DNA of 64,000 nt from CANKHJ01 sp035556495. Its GTDB lineage: Bacteria > Pseudomonadota > Alphaproteobacteria > Rhizobiales > Xanthobacteraceae. The notes below the pieces were generated by a model. It made no database searches, was not told where the DNA came from, and saw only the letters and a list, made by a program, of their open reading frames with translations. The translations under genes were made by a program, and so were the position numbers. The stretch is from the NCBI GenBank assembly GCA_035556495.1, contig DATMEW010000074.1, positions 11,432 through 75,431 of the forward strand, given 5' to 3'. Shown piece by piece: positions 32,736 through 41,758 of this stretch; the stretch's first letter is position 1; the number at the start of each line of letters is the position of its first letter.

Positions 32736-34214
32736 TCATACAGGCCCATCGGCCACAGCCCGGTTAACGGAATCGTTTAATGCAGCAGGTGTGGCCTTCC
32801 TGCCGCGCCGGTTTCTGCCGTTGCCACCGGTCAAGGTCGGCTCAGCGGCAGCGATGGAGGTATCCTGCGGATCTCCCGCGACCTCATGGTCATCTGCCGC
32901 AGGCGCGGCGCGGAACATCGCGAGCAGCGGCCGCGCCACACGCGCCCTGAACCGGCGACTCCAGATATAAGCTTGGGTGGCTGCCTGCCCCGCCCTGCCG
33001 CCAGCCCAGATCAGCTCGAACGGGACGAACAGCCGCCACCGGTCGTCCCGCGCCGCGATACCGGCCGCAATCAGATTGCCGGCCATCGCGCTGGTATTGA
33101 GGCCATGCCCCGAGAAGCCGTTCGCGACCCACACGCCCGGCCGCAGGCAGCCGATCTGCGGCATGCGATGGATCGTGTTTCCGAACACGCCGGACCACGC
33201 ATGGGCAATCGGCGGCCGGCCGATCTGCGGAAAGGTCCGGGCGATCTCCCCCTGAAGCTTCGCAGCAAAGCGCGATGCGTTGCGTTCCCAGGTCGTGATC
33301 CGGGCGCACCACAGCAGCCGGTCTCCGTCCACGATCCTGTAGTGGTTGCTGCCTTCGGCCTCGCTGACAGCACCGGAGAACCGGACCGCTTCGGACAGCG
33401 CCGCGCCGAGCGGCTCGGTGACCACGACATAAGACCAGATCGGCCGCAGCGTCGCTTCGAGACTCGGCAGAACGCCGCTCATATGCGTGCCGCCGGCCAG
33501 CACGATGTGCTCCGCCCTGACGCGGCCCTGCGGCGTCGTCACCCGCTTGCGAATGCCGTCGAAATCAATCGCGACCGCCGGCGTTTGCTCATAGATGGCG
33601 GCGCCCGCCGCCTCCGCCGCCGCCGCAAGTCCGCCGGCATAAGCCAGCGGGTCGATATGGAACGCGCGCGGATAATAGATGGCCTGATGATAACGTCGCG
33701 AATTCAGAGCGGCACGCACCTGGTCCGTCTGCCAGAATTCGGCTCGGGTGCCATAGACTGTGTTCAGCTCCTCCGCCTGCTGCGCCAGCTCCGCGCCGGC
33801 TTCGACAGCTTTGACCTCCAGCCATCCCCGCTTCGGGTCCGCCGCCCTAATGCGATCCGTACGGATGGCGCGGCGGACATAGTTCATGCCCTCTTCCGCG
33901 AGCGACCAGATTTCACGGGCCTGATCGCGGCCAACACGCTCGACGATACGCTCCCGGCCCTGATTGAAGCCCGGCAGAACGAAGCCGGCGTTGCGGCCCG
34001 ACGCATTCCAGGCGATGCGTCTCGCCTCCAGAAGCGCAACGGACCAGCCGCGCCGCGCCAGTTCCCGCGCGGTCGTCAGCCCCGCGAGACCACCTCCGAC
34101 CACGCAAACATCCACATCGATATCGCGAGTCAGCGCCCGGCGCGGCAGGCCCCGCGCGCCCGCAGCCGTCGCGTACCAGTTCGCCCCATAAACAGGATCG
34201 TTTACCGCATCCAT
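32736..34214 (-). CDS. FAD-dependent oxidoreductase (DAO family, PuuB/amine-oxidase-like)
   Basis: A 492-residue flavoprotein. The ATG at 34214 (MDAVNDPVYGANWYATAAGA) is preferred over a TTG three codons upstream. The FAD-binding motif VCVVGGGLAGLTTARELARR lies near residue 36. The conserved HAWSGVFGNTIHRMPQIG and ANGFSGHGLNTSAMAGNLIA of the DAO family follow. The layout resembles gamma-glutamylputrescine oxidase and similar secondary-amine oxidases, so an amine or N-methyl amino acid is the likely substrate. A C-terminal extension of about 60 polar residues is unusual. No partner genes adjoin. Confidence 0.85.
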   Translation of the reverse strand: MDAVNDPVYGANWYATAAGARGLPRRALTRDIDVDVCVVGGGLAGLTTARELARRGWSVALLEARRIAWNASGRNAGFVLPGFNQGRERIVERVGRDQAREIWSLAEEGMNYVRRAIRTDRIRAADPKRGWLEVKAVEAGAELAQQAEELNTVYGTRAEFWQTDQVRAALNSRRYHQAIYYPRAFHIDPLAYAGGLAAAAEAAGAAIYEQTPAVAIDFDGIRKRVTTPQGRVRAEHIVLAGGTHMSGVLPSLEATLRPIWSYVVVTEPLGAALSEAVRFSGAVSEAEGSNHYRIVDGDRLLWCARITTWERNASRFAAKLQGEIARTFPQIGRPPIAHAWSGVFGNTIHRMPQIGCLRPGVWVANGFSGHGLNTSAMAGNLIAAGIAARDDRWRLFVPFELIWAGGRAGQAATQAYIWSRRFRARVARPLLAMFRAAPAADDHEVAGDPQDTSIAAAEPTLTGGNGRNRRGRKATPAALNDSVNRAVADGPV

Positions 34215-34304
34215 CTGTCGCAACGCCGTCTTGAAACGATGTGTTTATGCTAAACTGCGGCGGTTGGGAATCGGCAGGTTTCTGCGTTTGAGGGAACGAT
34301 CGAC

Positions 34305-34832
34305 ATGCGGCGCCTTCTTCTGTTGCGTCATGCCAAAGCCGAGCGTGGATTTGCGGGCCTCGACGACCATGAGCGCGCGCTGGAGCCGCGCGGGCACAAC
34401 GACGCCCGATTGATGGGCGCCTATCTTGCCCGGCATGCCATGCTGCCGGACCGTGCCGTCGTATCCCCTTCGAAACGGACCACCCAGACATGGGAGGAGG
34501 TCCGCACGGAACTGGACCCCTTTCCTTCCCTGCACAGCGAGCCCCGGCTCTACAACGCGAGCGCGGATACCATTCTCGACGTGATCCGCGAGACACCTGC
34601 CAGCGTCCAGACCCTGTTGGTGGTGGGTCACAATCCCGGCCTGCACGAGACCGCCTTCCAGTTCGTCGCCTCGGGCGAAACGGAGCCTCGCGCGCGGCTG
34701 TACGATAACTTTCCGACAGCCGCCCTCGCGGTCATCGAATTTTCGATCCATGATTGGGCAGAAATCCAGCCGCTCAGCGGCCGGCTTGAACGCTATGTGA
34801 CGCCCAAGCTGCTGAACCTGCCGGCCGACTGA
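34305..34832 (+). CDS. SixA-like histidine phosphatase
   Basis: A 175-residue phosphatase of the histidine phosphatase superfamily. The catalytic RHAKA motif lies at residues 8-12 (LLLLRHAKAERGF), with the second catalytic His in LLVVGHNPGLHETA. Length and wording fit SixA-type phosphohistidine phosphatases. It is divergent from the FAD oxidoreductase and converges with the MFS gene. The substrate cannot be told from sequence. Confidence 0.85.
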   Translation: MRRLLLLRHAKAERGFAGLDDHERALEPRGHNDARLMGAYLARHAMLPDRAVVSPSKRTTQTWEEVRTELDPFPSLHSEPRLYNASADTILDVIRETPASVQTLLVVGHNPGLHETAFQFVASGETEPRARLYDNFPTAALAVIEFSIHDWAEIQPLSGRLERYVTPKLLNLPAD

Positions 34833-34894
34833 CGCCGCGGCGGATCATCGACGCGAGGTTCAGCCGGTCCGGCGACGGCATCCGCCATGCGTCG

Positions 34895-36121
34895 TCACGG
34901 GATCGGCTTTTCGATCCGCGCAAGCTGCGGAAACAGCTTCCACCACAGACCGGCAATGCCGACAGCCGCAAGGCCGCCGAGCAGCGCCGCCGGCACCACG
35001 CCGAACCAGACCGCCATCGCGCCCGCGCGGAATTCGCCGAGCGTGCCGGACGTGCCGGTGAAGACGGTATTCACCGCCATCACCCGCCCCAGCATCTCGT
35101 TGGGCGTGCGGGTCTGGATCAGCGATTGGCGGATCACCACGCTCACCGCATCGGCCGCGCCATAGATCGCGAGCGCGACCATCGACAGCCAGAACCATGG
35201 CGAAAGCGCAAAGACGACGACCGACACGCCGAAAATCGCCACGGAGCCGAGCAGGATGAAACCGGCGCGCCGCTCAATGGCCCAACGCGCCAGAAGTATG
35301 GACATCGTCAGCGCGCCAACGGCCGGGGCCGCGCGCAGAAGACCGAGCCCTTCCGGCCCGGTGTGCAGAACATCACGGGCGAAAACAGGCAGCAGCGCGG
35401 TTACCCCGCCGCAGAGGAAAGCAAACAGGTCCAGCGAAATCGCACCCAGCAGGATGGGCTGATGGCGCAGATAGGTGAAGCCTGCGAACACGGTCTGAAG
35501 GGTCACGGGCTTGCGATCCGGCGGCCGCACCGGCTTTGGCAGCAGGCTGATGAGCACCGCCGCGATCGCGAAAGTCGCCGCGCAAATCCCGTAAACGACA
35601 CCCGGACCGTACAGATAGAGAAACCCGCCGACCGCCGGCCCCGCGATCACCGCCGTCTGCAACGCCGTAGCGGAAGCCGCAATGGCCCGTGGCAATATCT
35701 CCATCGGCACGATGCCGGGAAGGATGGCGTGCAGGGTCGGGATCTCGATGGCGCGCGCGGTGCCGCCGACCAGCAGGATCGCCAGAATGATATCGCGCTC
35801 GATCCAGCCCGCCACGCTGGCGGCAGCGAGAAGAAACGCGCAGCACGCCTTGGTGATCTGGCAAAGCGCGGCGATGCGCCGCCGGTCGAACCTGTCCACG
35901 ATCTGCCCGGCGAAGACGCCCATCAGGACGAAGGGGAAGAACTGCACCAGACCCACGAGCCCGAGATCGAACGGATCGTTGGTCAGCGCATAGATCTGCC
36001 AGCCCACTGCAACAGCGAGCATCTGGAACGCGCCGTTGGTAAAGGTCCGGGCGGACCAGAACATCATGAAAACAGGATGCCGAAGCAGACTGCTCCGGGA
36101 TTGCGCCACGACCTGCTCCAC
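34895..36121 (-). CDS. MFS transporter (EntS-like MFS_3 family)
   Basis: A 408-residue membrane protein with about twelve hydrophobic segments. The N-terminal MMFWSARTFTNGAFQMLAVA and loop VDRFDRRRIAALCQITKACC match the MFS_3/EntS group. It starts 11 bp after the dioxygenase beta subunit and shares its strand, so it is probably the last gene of the Bug-dioxygenase alpha-beta-MFS operon. That suggests export or uptake of an aromatic compound or its product (inference). Confidence 0.85.
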   Translation of the reverse strand: MEQVVAQSRSSLLRHPVFMMFWSARTFTNGAFQMLAVAVGWQIYALTNDPFDLGLVGLVQFFPFVLMGVFAGQIVDRFDRRRIAALCQITKACCAFLLAAASVAGWIERDIILAILLVGGTARAIEIPTLHAILPGIVPMEILPRAIAASATALQTAVIAGPAVGGFLYLYGPGVVYGICAATFAIAAVLISLLPKPVRPPDRKPVTLQTVFAGFTYLRHQPILLGAISLDLFAFLCGGVTALLPVFARDVLHTGPEGLGLLRAAPAVGALTMSILLARWAIERRAGFILLGSVAIFGVSVVVFALSPWFWLSMVALAIYGAADAVSVVIRQSLIQTRTPNEMLGRVMAVNTVFTGTSGTLGEFRAGAMAVWFGVVPAALLGGLAAVGIAGLWWKLFPQLARIEKPIP

Positions 36122-36131
36122 TTATCGGCCC

Positions 36132-36602
36132 CTAAAGCGGAATGGCCAGCAGCGTGTCGATCTGGCGGCTGTCCAATACGACGATCCGCTCCGCGAAGGC
36201 CAGCGCCTCGCCCTCGACCACGATCCGATCCTCATAACGACCCGTGGCGAAGATCGTCGTCTCGCCCGTATGCATGATGCGGGCGACCAGAAAATTGCTT
36301 TGCACCCTCAATACACCGCCATCGCTGGGCGAAATCAGAGGCGCGCCGAGGATATGCCGATAGCGCTGCGCCTCGTAGACATTCGCATCGCGGAGCGACT
36401 TGATCCGGTCCCACAGCATCGCCCGCGAGGTCGCATACATCATGCCGATGGGAAAGCCGCGCCGGAAGTTCTCATCGGTAGTCACGACATAACGGCCGGC
36501 TTCGACGAACAACGCCGGCCATTCCTCAAGAAGATCATCGTCGATGATCTGCGCGTAGCGCGCCAGAAAGGTCTGCACCTTCAACAGCAATTCGATATCC
36601 AT
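36132..36602 (-). CDS. Ring-hydroxylating dioxygenase beta subunit
   Basis: A 156-residue protein of the small-subunit (SnoaL/NTF2-like) fold: LLLKVQTFLARYAQIIDDDL, DRIKSLRDANVYEAQRYRHI, FLVARIMHTGETTIFATGRY. Such subunits structure the alpha3-beta3 oxygenase. It follows the alpha subunit by 61 bp on the same strand and precedes the MFS gene by 10 bp. Confidence 0.9.
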   Translation of the reverse strand: MDIELLLKVQTFLARYAQIIDDDLLEEWPALFVEAGRYVVTTDENFRRGFPIGMMYATSRAMLWDRIKSLRDANVYEAQRYRHILGAPLISPSDGGVLRVQSNFLVARIMHTGETTIFATGRYEDRIVVEGEALAFAERIVVLDSRQIDTLLAIPL

Positions 36603-36663
36603 GCCGGAACCTGAAATGATCAGAACATATTCTCATGCAGCGACAGCGTCGTCGGCGTGAAAC

Positions 36664-37890
36664 CTAAATGTCCATCAATTGACGGTAGTTTTTCCAGAAT
36701 GCGCGAACCGAAGCCTCGGTGACCCGGCTCTCGGCCGACGAGACGCTGGCGCCCCCCATTTCCACCACGGAGGTGAAGTCCTTGGCGGCCGCGACGCCGC
36801 GCTGGACGAAGCCGGTCGCGGCGCCGTCTTCCATGGAAATATAGCCCGCCGGGCCCATCAGATTGGCTTGCCGCAGGCGCCGCTCGGTCATCTCGTCGTC
36901 GTCATCGACAAAGCCGAACGCCATCCAGACCAGTTCCGTCCGTTCCGGGCCGATCGGCACGACGCGGCGGACGGCGAGGCTGTTGCGGATCTGCTGAAGT
37001 ACGAAATTCGGAAACACCGTGAGGATTTGCAACCCCACGTCATCGCCGAACTCGTCCACGGACTGAAGCATTTCCGGCGCTTCGAGCACGAAGCCATCCT
37101 GCGCCGCGCGCAGCTTCGCCTGCTCGTATTCCTTGCTGGAAAGAGCGTCGCCGATGGAAAAGCTGATGTGCGAGCCGCCGGATTCGTTGATGACGACACC
37201 GCCCTTCTGTGACAGGCGATTGAGCCGGAAGGTCGTGAAGAAGGTGTGCAGCAGGCTGGCGTGATAGGTGTCCTTCACATTCTCGAAATAGAGCTTCCAG
37301 TTGTTGTTCAGCATCTGGCTGTAGCCACCCATCAGCTTAACGGGCGCGCGCATCACGCGCCGAATCTTGGCGCTGATGTCGGGACCGAGATAGTCCTCGA
37401 TCGGCGGTGTGGCGTCGGAGCAAGTGCCGAACACCAGCCCTGCGAAGACCGTGAGCCGCAGCTTGCGCGGCGCCTGGGATTCCGGCTGCGCGTCGGCCGG
37501 CATGCCGCCCTTGCCGCCGATGCCGCGCCGGAAGGCGATGCCGGTGAGCTTGCCCGAGAGATCGTAGGTCCAGTTATGATAGACGCACGAAAACTCTTTC
37601 GCCTCTCCCTGCTCGTGGAGACAGAGCAAGGCGCCGCGATGCGCGCAGCGGTTTTCAAAGGCGTGCAGTTCACCGTTCTCATCCCGCGTCACGACCACCT
37701 GCATGTCGCCAATCGCGCTGCGGCGGAATGTATTCGCTTCCGACACCTCGGCTTCGAGGCACAGAAAATTCCAGATAGGGCCGCGGAAAACCCTGTCCTG
37801 CTCCCGAGCGTAGATATCCGGGTCCGAATAGATCCAGTAAGGCACGCGGGTCAGCCCTTCGGGCGGCCACTCACGGTGATGAACATTCAT
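36664..37890 (-). CDS. Aromatic ring-hydroxylating dioxygenase alpha subunit
   Basis: A 408-residue Rieske oxygenase large subunit. The [2Fe-2S] ligands are in CAH (82-84) and CVYH (102-105). The mononuclear iron site is in ENVKDTYHASLLH, with the two His ligands about 120 residues after the Rieske motif. It incorporates both atoms of O2 into an aromatic ring, given electrons from a ferredoxin or reductase; no such electron-transfer gene is present next to it. The group resembles salicylate/anthranilate/benzoate-type enzymes, but the substrate cannot be assigned. Confidence 0.92.
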   Translation of the reverse strand: MNVHHREWPPEGLTRVPYWIYSDPDIYAREQDRVFRGPIWNFLCLEAEVSEANTFRRSAIGDMQVVVTRDENGELHAFENRCAHRGALLCLHEQGEAKEFSCVYHNWTYDLSGKLTGIAFRRGIGGKGGMPADAQPESQAPRKLRLTVFAGLVFGTCSDATPPIEDYLGPDISAKIRRVMRAPVKLMGGYSQMLNNNWKLYFENVKDTYHASLLHTFFTTFRLNRLSQKGGVVINESGGSHISFSIGDALSSKEYEQAKLRAAQDGFVLEAPEMLQSVDEFGDDVGLQILTVFPNFVLQQIRNSLAVRRVVPIGPERTELVWMAFGFVDDDDEMTERRLRQANLMGPAGYISMEDGAATGFVQRGVAAAKDFTSVVEMGGASVSSAESRVTEASVRAFWKNYRQLMDI

Positions 37891-37942
37891 TGCTGCTAAC
37901 CTGACGACAGTTTCTGGAATGCGGACGAGACTTCGATGAGGA

Positions 37943-38923
37943 TCACTTCCCGTCCATGGTGATGCCGGCCTTCTGGATCACGTCGCGCCACCGAACGATC
38001 TCCGCCTGAAGAAATTTACCGGTTTCTTCCGGCGTTCCGCCGACAGCTTCGGCAGACAGATCCGCCATGCGGCGCTGAATCTCGGGCTGTTTCAGCGCTT
38101 CGGCAAAATCCGCGCTGAGCTTGTCCGCAATGGGCTTCGGCGTCTTCGGTGGCGCCGCCACGGCGAACCATGTCACCGAGGCGAAGCCGGGCAAAGCCTC
38201 GGCGATCGTCGGCACGTCCGGCAGGCTTGCGACACGCTTCTCCGCACCCACGGCGAGCAGCCGCAACTGACCGCCGCGCACCAGTGAAAGCGACACTCCG
38301 AGATTGTCGAACATCACCTCGATATTGCCCGCGACCAGATCCTGCAAGGCCGGCGCGGAGCCACGATAGGGCGCATGAACGAGCTTGGCCGGCGCCATCA
38401 GCTTGAACATCTCCGCGGTGAGGTGCGACGTGGTGCCGTTGCCCTGAGAAGCGTAGGTCAGCTTGTCGGGATTGGCTTTCACATAAGCGACGAATTCGCC
38501 GAGATCCTTGACCGCGAGCTTGGGATTCACGACCAGAGCATTCGGCACGCGCGCCATGACCGTGATCGGCACGAACTGCGTCGGATCAAAATTCAGCCGG
38601 GGATAAAGGCTTTGATTGACGGCAAGGGGAGATGGCGGCGTGGCCATCAGGGTGTAGCCGTCCGGCTCGCTGTTGAACACGGCCTCCGCGCCGATATTGC
38701 CGCCGGCGCCGGTGCGGTTCTCGATCACGACAGGCTGGTTCCACTTTCTGGAGAGCCAGTCGCCCAGCAACCGCGGCAGCACGTCGGCGGTTCCACCAGC
38801 GGGAAACGGAACGATGATGCGCACAGGCCGGTTCGGGAAGGTGTCCGCTGTTCCTTGAGCGGCCAGAGGGCCGTTGCCCAGCATCAGCGCCATCAGAACT
38901 CCGACAGCAAGCCTCATCTTCAT
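37943..38923 (-). CDS. Bug-family tripartite tricarboxylate transporter binding protein
   Basis: A 326-residue periplasmic binding protein. The ATG at 38923 (MKMRLAVGVLMALMLGNGPL) follows GGAGGGGCGA, with a Sec signal cleaved near AAQG. Family strings: FPNRPVRIIVPFPAGGTADV, TGAGGNIGAEAVFNSEPDGY, YASQGNGTTSHLTAEMF, YRGSAPALQDLVAGNIEVMF. Bug proteins bind carboxylates, often aromatic. No TctA/TctB membrane genes are nearby. It precedes the dioxygenase alpha gene by 52 bp on the same strand, so it may deliver the substrate. Confidence 0.93.
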   Translation of the reverse strand: MKMRLAVGVLMALMLGNGPLAAQGTADTFPNRPVRIIVPFPAGGTADVLPRLLGDWLSRKWNQPVVIENRTGAGGNIGAEAVFNSEPDGYTLMATPPSPLAVNQSLYPRLNFDPTQFVPITVMARVPNALVVNPKLAVKDLGEFVAYVKANPDKLTYASQGNGTTSHLTAEMFKLMAPAKLVHAPYRGSAPALQDLVAGNIEVMFDNLGVSLSLVRGGQLRLLAVGAEKRVASLPDVPTIAEALPGFASVTWFAVAAPPKTPKPIADKLSADFAEALKQPEIQRRMADLSAEAVGGTPEETGKFLQAEIVRWRDVIQKAGITMDGK

Positions 38924-39026
38924 TCGCCCCTCCCCGTCCACCGTTTTGTTGCGCCGCGCCGGCTCACGCCCGCTTCGGCGCGACCACGATAGGGCGCAAA
39001 TCCTCCGGAGGGAACCGCCAAAACAG

Positions 39027-39058
39027 AAAAGCCGCCCGATGGGCGTCGGACGGCTTTT
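39027..39058 (-). terminator. Terminator after the DUF892 gene
   Basis: On the minus strand AAAAGCCGTCCGA pairs with TCGGGCGGCTTTT across a 6-nt loop (13 bp with one G-T pair), the right arm ending in TTTT. It lies 17 bp past the DUF892 stop. Confidence 0.8.
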
Positions 39059-39075
39059 GCGATGCGGTGGCGATG

Positions 39076-39582
39076 TCAACTCGCGGCTTTGAGATTCACG
39101 CTGTTCTCCGCCATGGTCGTCAGCTTCTTGTCGGTCGCCTTTTCCTCTTCGAGATTCCTGGCGAGAACGGAGGCGCAGTCGTTGCGCCCCAGACGGCGCG
39201 CGAACGCGATCATGGTGCCGTAGCGCGTGATCTCGTAATGCTCGACAGCCTGCGCGGCCGCGATCAACGCCGCATCGAGAACTTCCTTGTCCGCGACTTC
39301 TCCCGCGACCTCATCGGCTTCCTTGAGAATACCGTCGATCGCCGGACAGTTGGTTCCCTTGATGTCCACGCCATGCATCCTGAAGACTTCTTCAAGACGC
39401 TTGATCTGGCCCTCGGTTTCCATCAGGTGGGTCTGGAACCCCTGTTTCAGATTGGCATCGGTCGCCTTGTCGATCATGCCGGGCAGAGATTTCAGAATCT
39501 TGTTCTCCGCATAATAGATATCCCGAAGCAGATGCACGAAGAGATCGTCAAAGGTTTTGATGTCCTTGGTGAACAGTCCCAT
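39076..39582 (-). CDS. DUF892 (YciE/YciF) ferritin-like stress protein
   Basis: A 168-residue four-helix protein of the DUF892 family: FDDLFVHLLRDIYYAENKIL, ALIAAAQAVEHYEITRYGTM, ASVLARNLEEEKATDKKLT. The Glu and His residues in helices (E26 in YAENK; EH in VEHYE) fit a diiron ferritin-like site. YciF in enterobacteria is a stress-induced protein. It stands alone, ending in a terminator. Confidence 0.9.
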   Translation of the reverse strand: MGLFTKDIKTFDDLFVHLLRDIYYAENKILKSLPGMIDKATDANLKQGFQTHLMETEGQIKRLEEVFRMHGVDIKGTNCPAIDGILKEADEVAGEVADKEVLDAALIAAAQAVEHYEITRYGTMIAFARRLGRNDCASVLARNLEEEKATDKKLTTMAENSVNLKAAS

Positions 39583-39785
39583 GGCTTCATCCTTTCATGT
39601 CGGATTGCCGGCGGGCTCGCCGCCGCATCGCGCGATGCGCTGTGCCCGGCCAACGCCAGAGCCATCTCCCGGTTCCTCAAAGGGGGATAAAGAGCCTCGA
39701 TAAACCGCTCCGGTTGAATTCCGGCGAAACAGATGCAACGACTGGAACTTCGGTTCCCTCAACCAGCGCTCCTGCCGCCGTCCCG

Positions 39786-40271
39786 ATGACAGACAGCCGA
39801 CAGCCTTCCTCCGCCGCCCTGGTGACGGCTTTTGCTTTCGCCGCCACGCTCGGCCTGCTGGCGGCAATGGCCGTCCATGTCGCACTGACCGGATCCGGCG
39901 TCGGCCTGGGCAATGCCTGGCAGCAGGTCTTCCCCGCCTCGGGAGCGCTCGTCAGGTCCGCCATTGCATGGTGGGCCATCGCCGCTGCCGGCTTTCTTGT
40001 GTCCCATGGCGCGGGGCGCATCTTCTTCCGATCCAGACCGGGATGGGAGGCGACCCTCATCCTCGCCGGTCTAGCTTTCGTCGGACTGCTGGCCTGGACC
40101 GGGCACGGCGCCTCCGGTGCCTTGACCCGGTCTGCCAGCCTCAGCCTGAGCCTGCATTTTATCGTCCTGCTGGTCGGAGGGGCGATGGCCGCAATCGGGG
40201 CCTATGCAGCTCTCGCGGGCAGGGATCGTCCTGTCCAGACGGACGGAGGGATGCTCACCCGGCCGAATTGA
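39786..40271 (+). CDS. Small four-helix membrane protein of unknown function
   Basis: The open frame runs from 39597, but I start at ATG 39786 (MTDSRQPSSAALVTAFAFAA) because the upstream part is low-complexity Arg-rich and unlike a protein. The 161 residues hold four hydrophobic segments (about 13-33, 54-76, 88-108, 122-142) with short polar loops. No family is recognised. Its end overlaps the end of the convergent UPF0178 gene by 17 bp. Confidence 0.55.
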   Translation: MTDSRQPSSAALVTAFAFAATLGLLAAMAVHVALTGSGVGLGNAWQQVFPASGALVRSAIAWWAIAAAGFLVSHGAGRIFFRSRPGWEATLILAGLAFVGLLAWTGHGASGALTRSASLSLSLHFIVLLVGGAMAAIGAYAALAGRDRPVQTDGGMLTRPN

Positions 40272-40755
40272 ATCCCCCTTTCTGGAGGCGGATCACAGCG
40301 AGATTCAACGCCGACAGGAAAGCGGACCGGTCGCGCGGCGAAAACGGGCGCGGCCCGCCCGTGACCGCGCCTGCGCTGCGGAGGTCGGCCATCAGGTTCC
40401 GGGTCGCGAGAGTCATGCCAATGGACTCCGGTGTGAACGACTTGCCGTTCGGGGCGATCGCCATCGCCCCACGCTTCAGGGCCCTGTCCGCCAGCGGAAT
40501 ATCCGCGGTGATGACGATGTCGCCCGCCGTGGCCCGTTCCGCGATCCAATCGTCGGCAATATCCGGTCCCGCCGGAACCACCACGCGTTCGATCCAGGGC
40601 TCCCGCGGTATTGAGATAGGGGTATTGGACACCACATAGACCCTGCTTCCATGCCGCTGAGCGACCCGGTAGACCTCGTCCTTGACCGGGCAGGCGTCAG
40701 CGTCGATGAAGATTTGAATTTGTCTCATCTGCCCAGCCGCCTCCACACTCGCCAT
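40255..40755 (-). CDS. UPF0178 (YaiI/YqxD) family protein
   Basis: A 166-residue protein starting at ATG 40755 behind GGAGGGCGGA; ATG 40728 (MRQIQIFIDADACPV) is also plausible. Diagnostic strings: IFIDADACPVKDEVYRVAQR, DWIAERATAGDIVITADIPL, GGPRPFSPRDRSAFLSALNL. The family has a PIN-like fold with conserved Asp residues and no firm role. The gene converges on a small membrane protein gene. Confidence 0.92.
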   Translation of the reverse strand: MASVEAAGQMRQIQIFIDADACPVKDEVYRVAQRHGSRVYVVSNTPISIPREPWIERVVVPAGPDIADDWIAERATAGDIVITADIPLADRALKRGAMAIAPNGKSFTPESIGMTLATRNLMADLRSAGAVTGGPRPFSPRDRSAFLSALNLAVIRLQKGGFNSAG

Positions 40756-40800
40756 TCCGCCCTCCGGTTTCGCGGTCCCGCGCGGGGCCGGCTCACCCAT

Positions 40801-40961
40801 GTCATTGCCATTTCAAGGAAAAGGTCTACAATAAAGACGGTTCGAACCTCACGCTTTGTTGCCAATGCCCAATTCGGGTCGTTAGCTTAAGGACGCTGAA
40901 TTCGGATGATGCCCTTGCGAAAGCGCAAGGGAGCCAGCGCGTTGCGCTAACGGAGGCCACA
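40801..40961. other. Upstream region of cspA
   Basis: No gene is seen. The stretch is less G+C-rich than its flanks and holds short palindromes (GGTTCGAACC at about 40839-40848; TTGCGAAAGCGCAAGG near 40915-40930). It is likely the promoter and untranslated leader of the cold-shock gene; cspA leaders are often long and structured. Confidence 0.4.
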
Positions 40962-41168
40962 ATGGCAACAGGTACGGTGAAGTGGTTCAACGCCACGAAA
41001 GGTTTCGGCTTCATTCAGCCGGATGACGGCGGCAAGGATGTGTTCGTTCACATCAGCGCGGTGGAGCGCGCCGGTCTGCGCGGCCTCAACGAAGGCCAGA
41101 AGATTTCCTACGAAGTCGTGACGGACACCAAGCGCGGCAAGTCCAGCGCCGAAAATCTCAAGGCCTGA
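40962..41168 (+). CDS. cspA: Cold-shock protein CspA-like
   Basis: A 68-residue cold-shock-domain protein with RNP1 (KGFGFIQPD) and RNP2 (VFVHIS) motifs and GTVKWFNATKGFGF at the start. It binds single-stranded nucleic acid. The ribosome binding site is GGAGG (CGGAGGCCACA). A strong terminator follows. Confidence 0.97.
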   Translation: MATGTVKWFNATKGFGFIQPDDGGKDVFVHISAVERAGLRGLNEGQKISYEVVTDTKRGKSSAENLKA

Positions 41169-41194
41169 CGCACAGCCGTCGCCCACGAGATCCG

Positions 41195-41228
41195 AAGCCC
41201 GCCCTGCTTTGCAGCGGCGGGCTTTTTT
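41195..41228 (+). terminator. Intrinsic terminator of cspA
   Basis: AAGCCCGCC (41195-41203) pairs with GGCGGGCTT (41216-41224) and is followed by a T run to 41228. It is 27 bp past the cspA stop. Confidence 0.9.
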
Positions 41229-41758
41229 GTCCGTCTTTGGCTGTCGCAAAATCCATGCAGCGCATGTCTTCGCCGGCTGATGCCTCAGCCGGAACCTACG
41301 CAATGAAACAGGGAGGGCGACGCGTTGTCTCGGCAATGTGATTGAACGTTGCGCCCGGCATTGAGTTATTCGTGAGGCTTCAACCCTTCCGACCGGCAAG
41401 TGGCATCCTCATGAAGACAGGTCTTCTTCTGGTACTGATGGCAGCCATCATGACGGCCGGTTATCTGCCCGCGCTCAGGCAGGTGCTGCGCCATATGCTG
41501 CCGGTCCCGCCCGACCTTCCGGCGCGTTCGGCACATCCCTCTTCCCGCCGGCCGGCCCAGGGCAAAAACATGAGCGGGATCGTCTGGGGCTGAAATCCTA
41601 CTCCTTTGCCGCTCCAGGTCCGCCCGCTGCTCCCGCATCTACCCCAGTGCGCCAAGGACTGCCTGTCTGGTCTGCCCGTCTGGTCTTTCCGGCCGCGGAA
41701 AGCTAGACCAGCGCCGAAGCTGGCTGCGATACGCGCCGGCAGAGCGCGGGGGAATATC
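41229..41758. other. Gap between cspA and maiA, with one doubtful small ORF
   Basis: About 530 bp without a clear gene. It includes the doubtful 60-residue ORF at 41411-41593 and a G+C-rich stretch before maiA. No known RNA or promoter motif was recognised. Confidence 0.4.
41411..41593 (+). CDS. Possible small membrane peptide
   Basis: A 60-residue open frame starting MKTGLLLVLMAAIMTAGYLP with one hydrophobic segment, then a Pro/Arg-rich tail. It could be a small exported or membrane peptide. Nothing else supports it: no clear ribosome binding site and no recognisable family. Confidence 0.25.
   Translation: MKTGLLLVLMAAIMTAGYLPALRQVLRHMLPVPPDLPARSAHPSSRRPAQGKNMSGIVWG

Noticed and set aside
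32764..32780. TTAA pair resembling a CtrA box
   Set aside because: Spacing is N9, not N7, and it lies inside the FAD oxidoreductase coding region.
40839..40856. GGTTCGAACC resembling a tRNA T-loop
   Set aside because: No anticodon arm, acceptor stem or CCA-adjacent pairing could be built around it.
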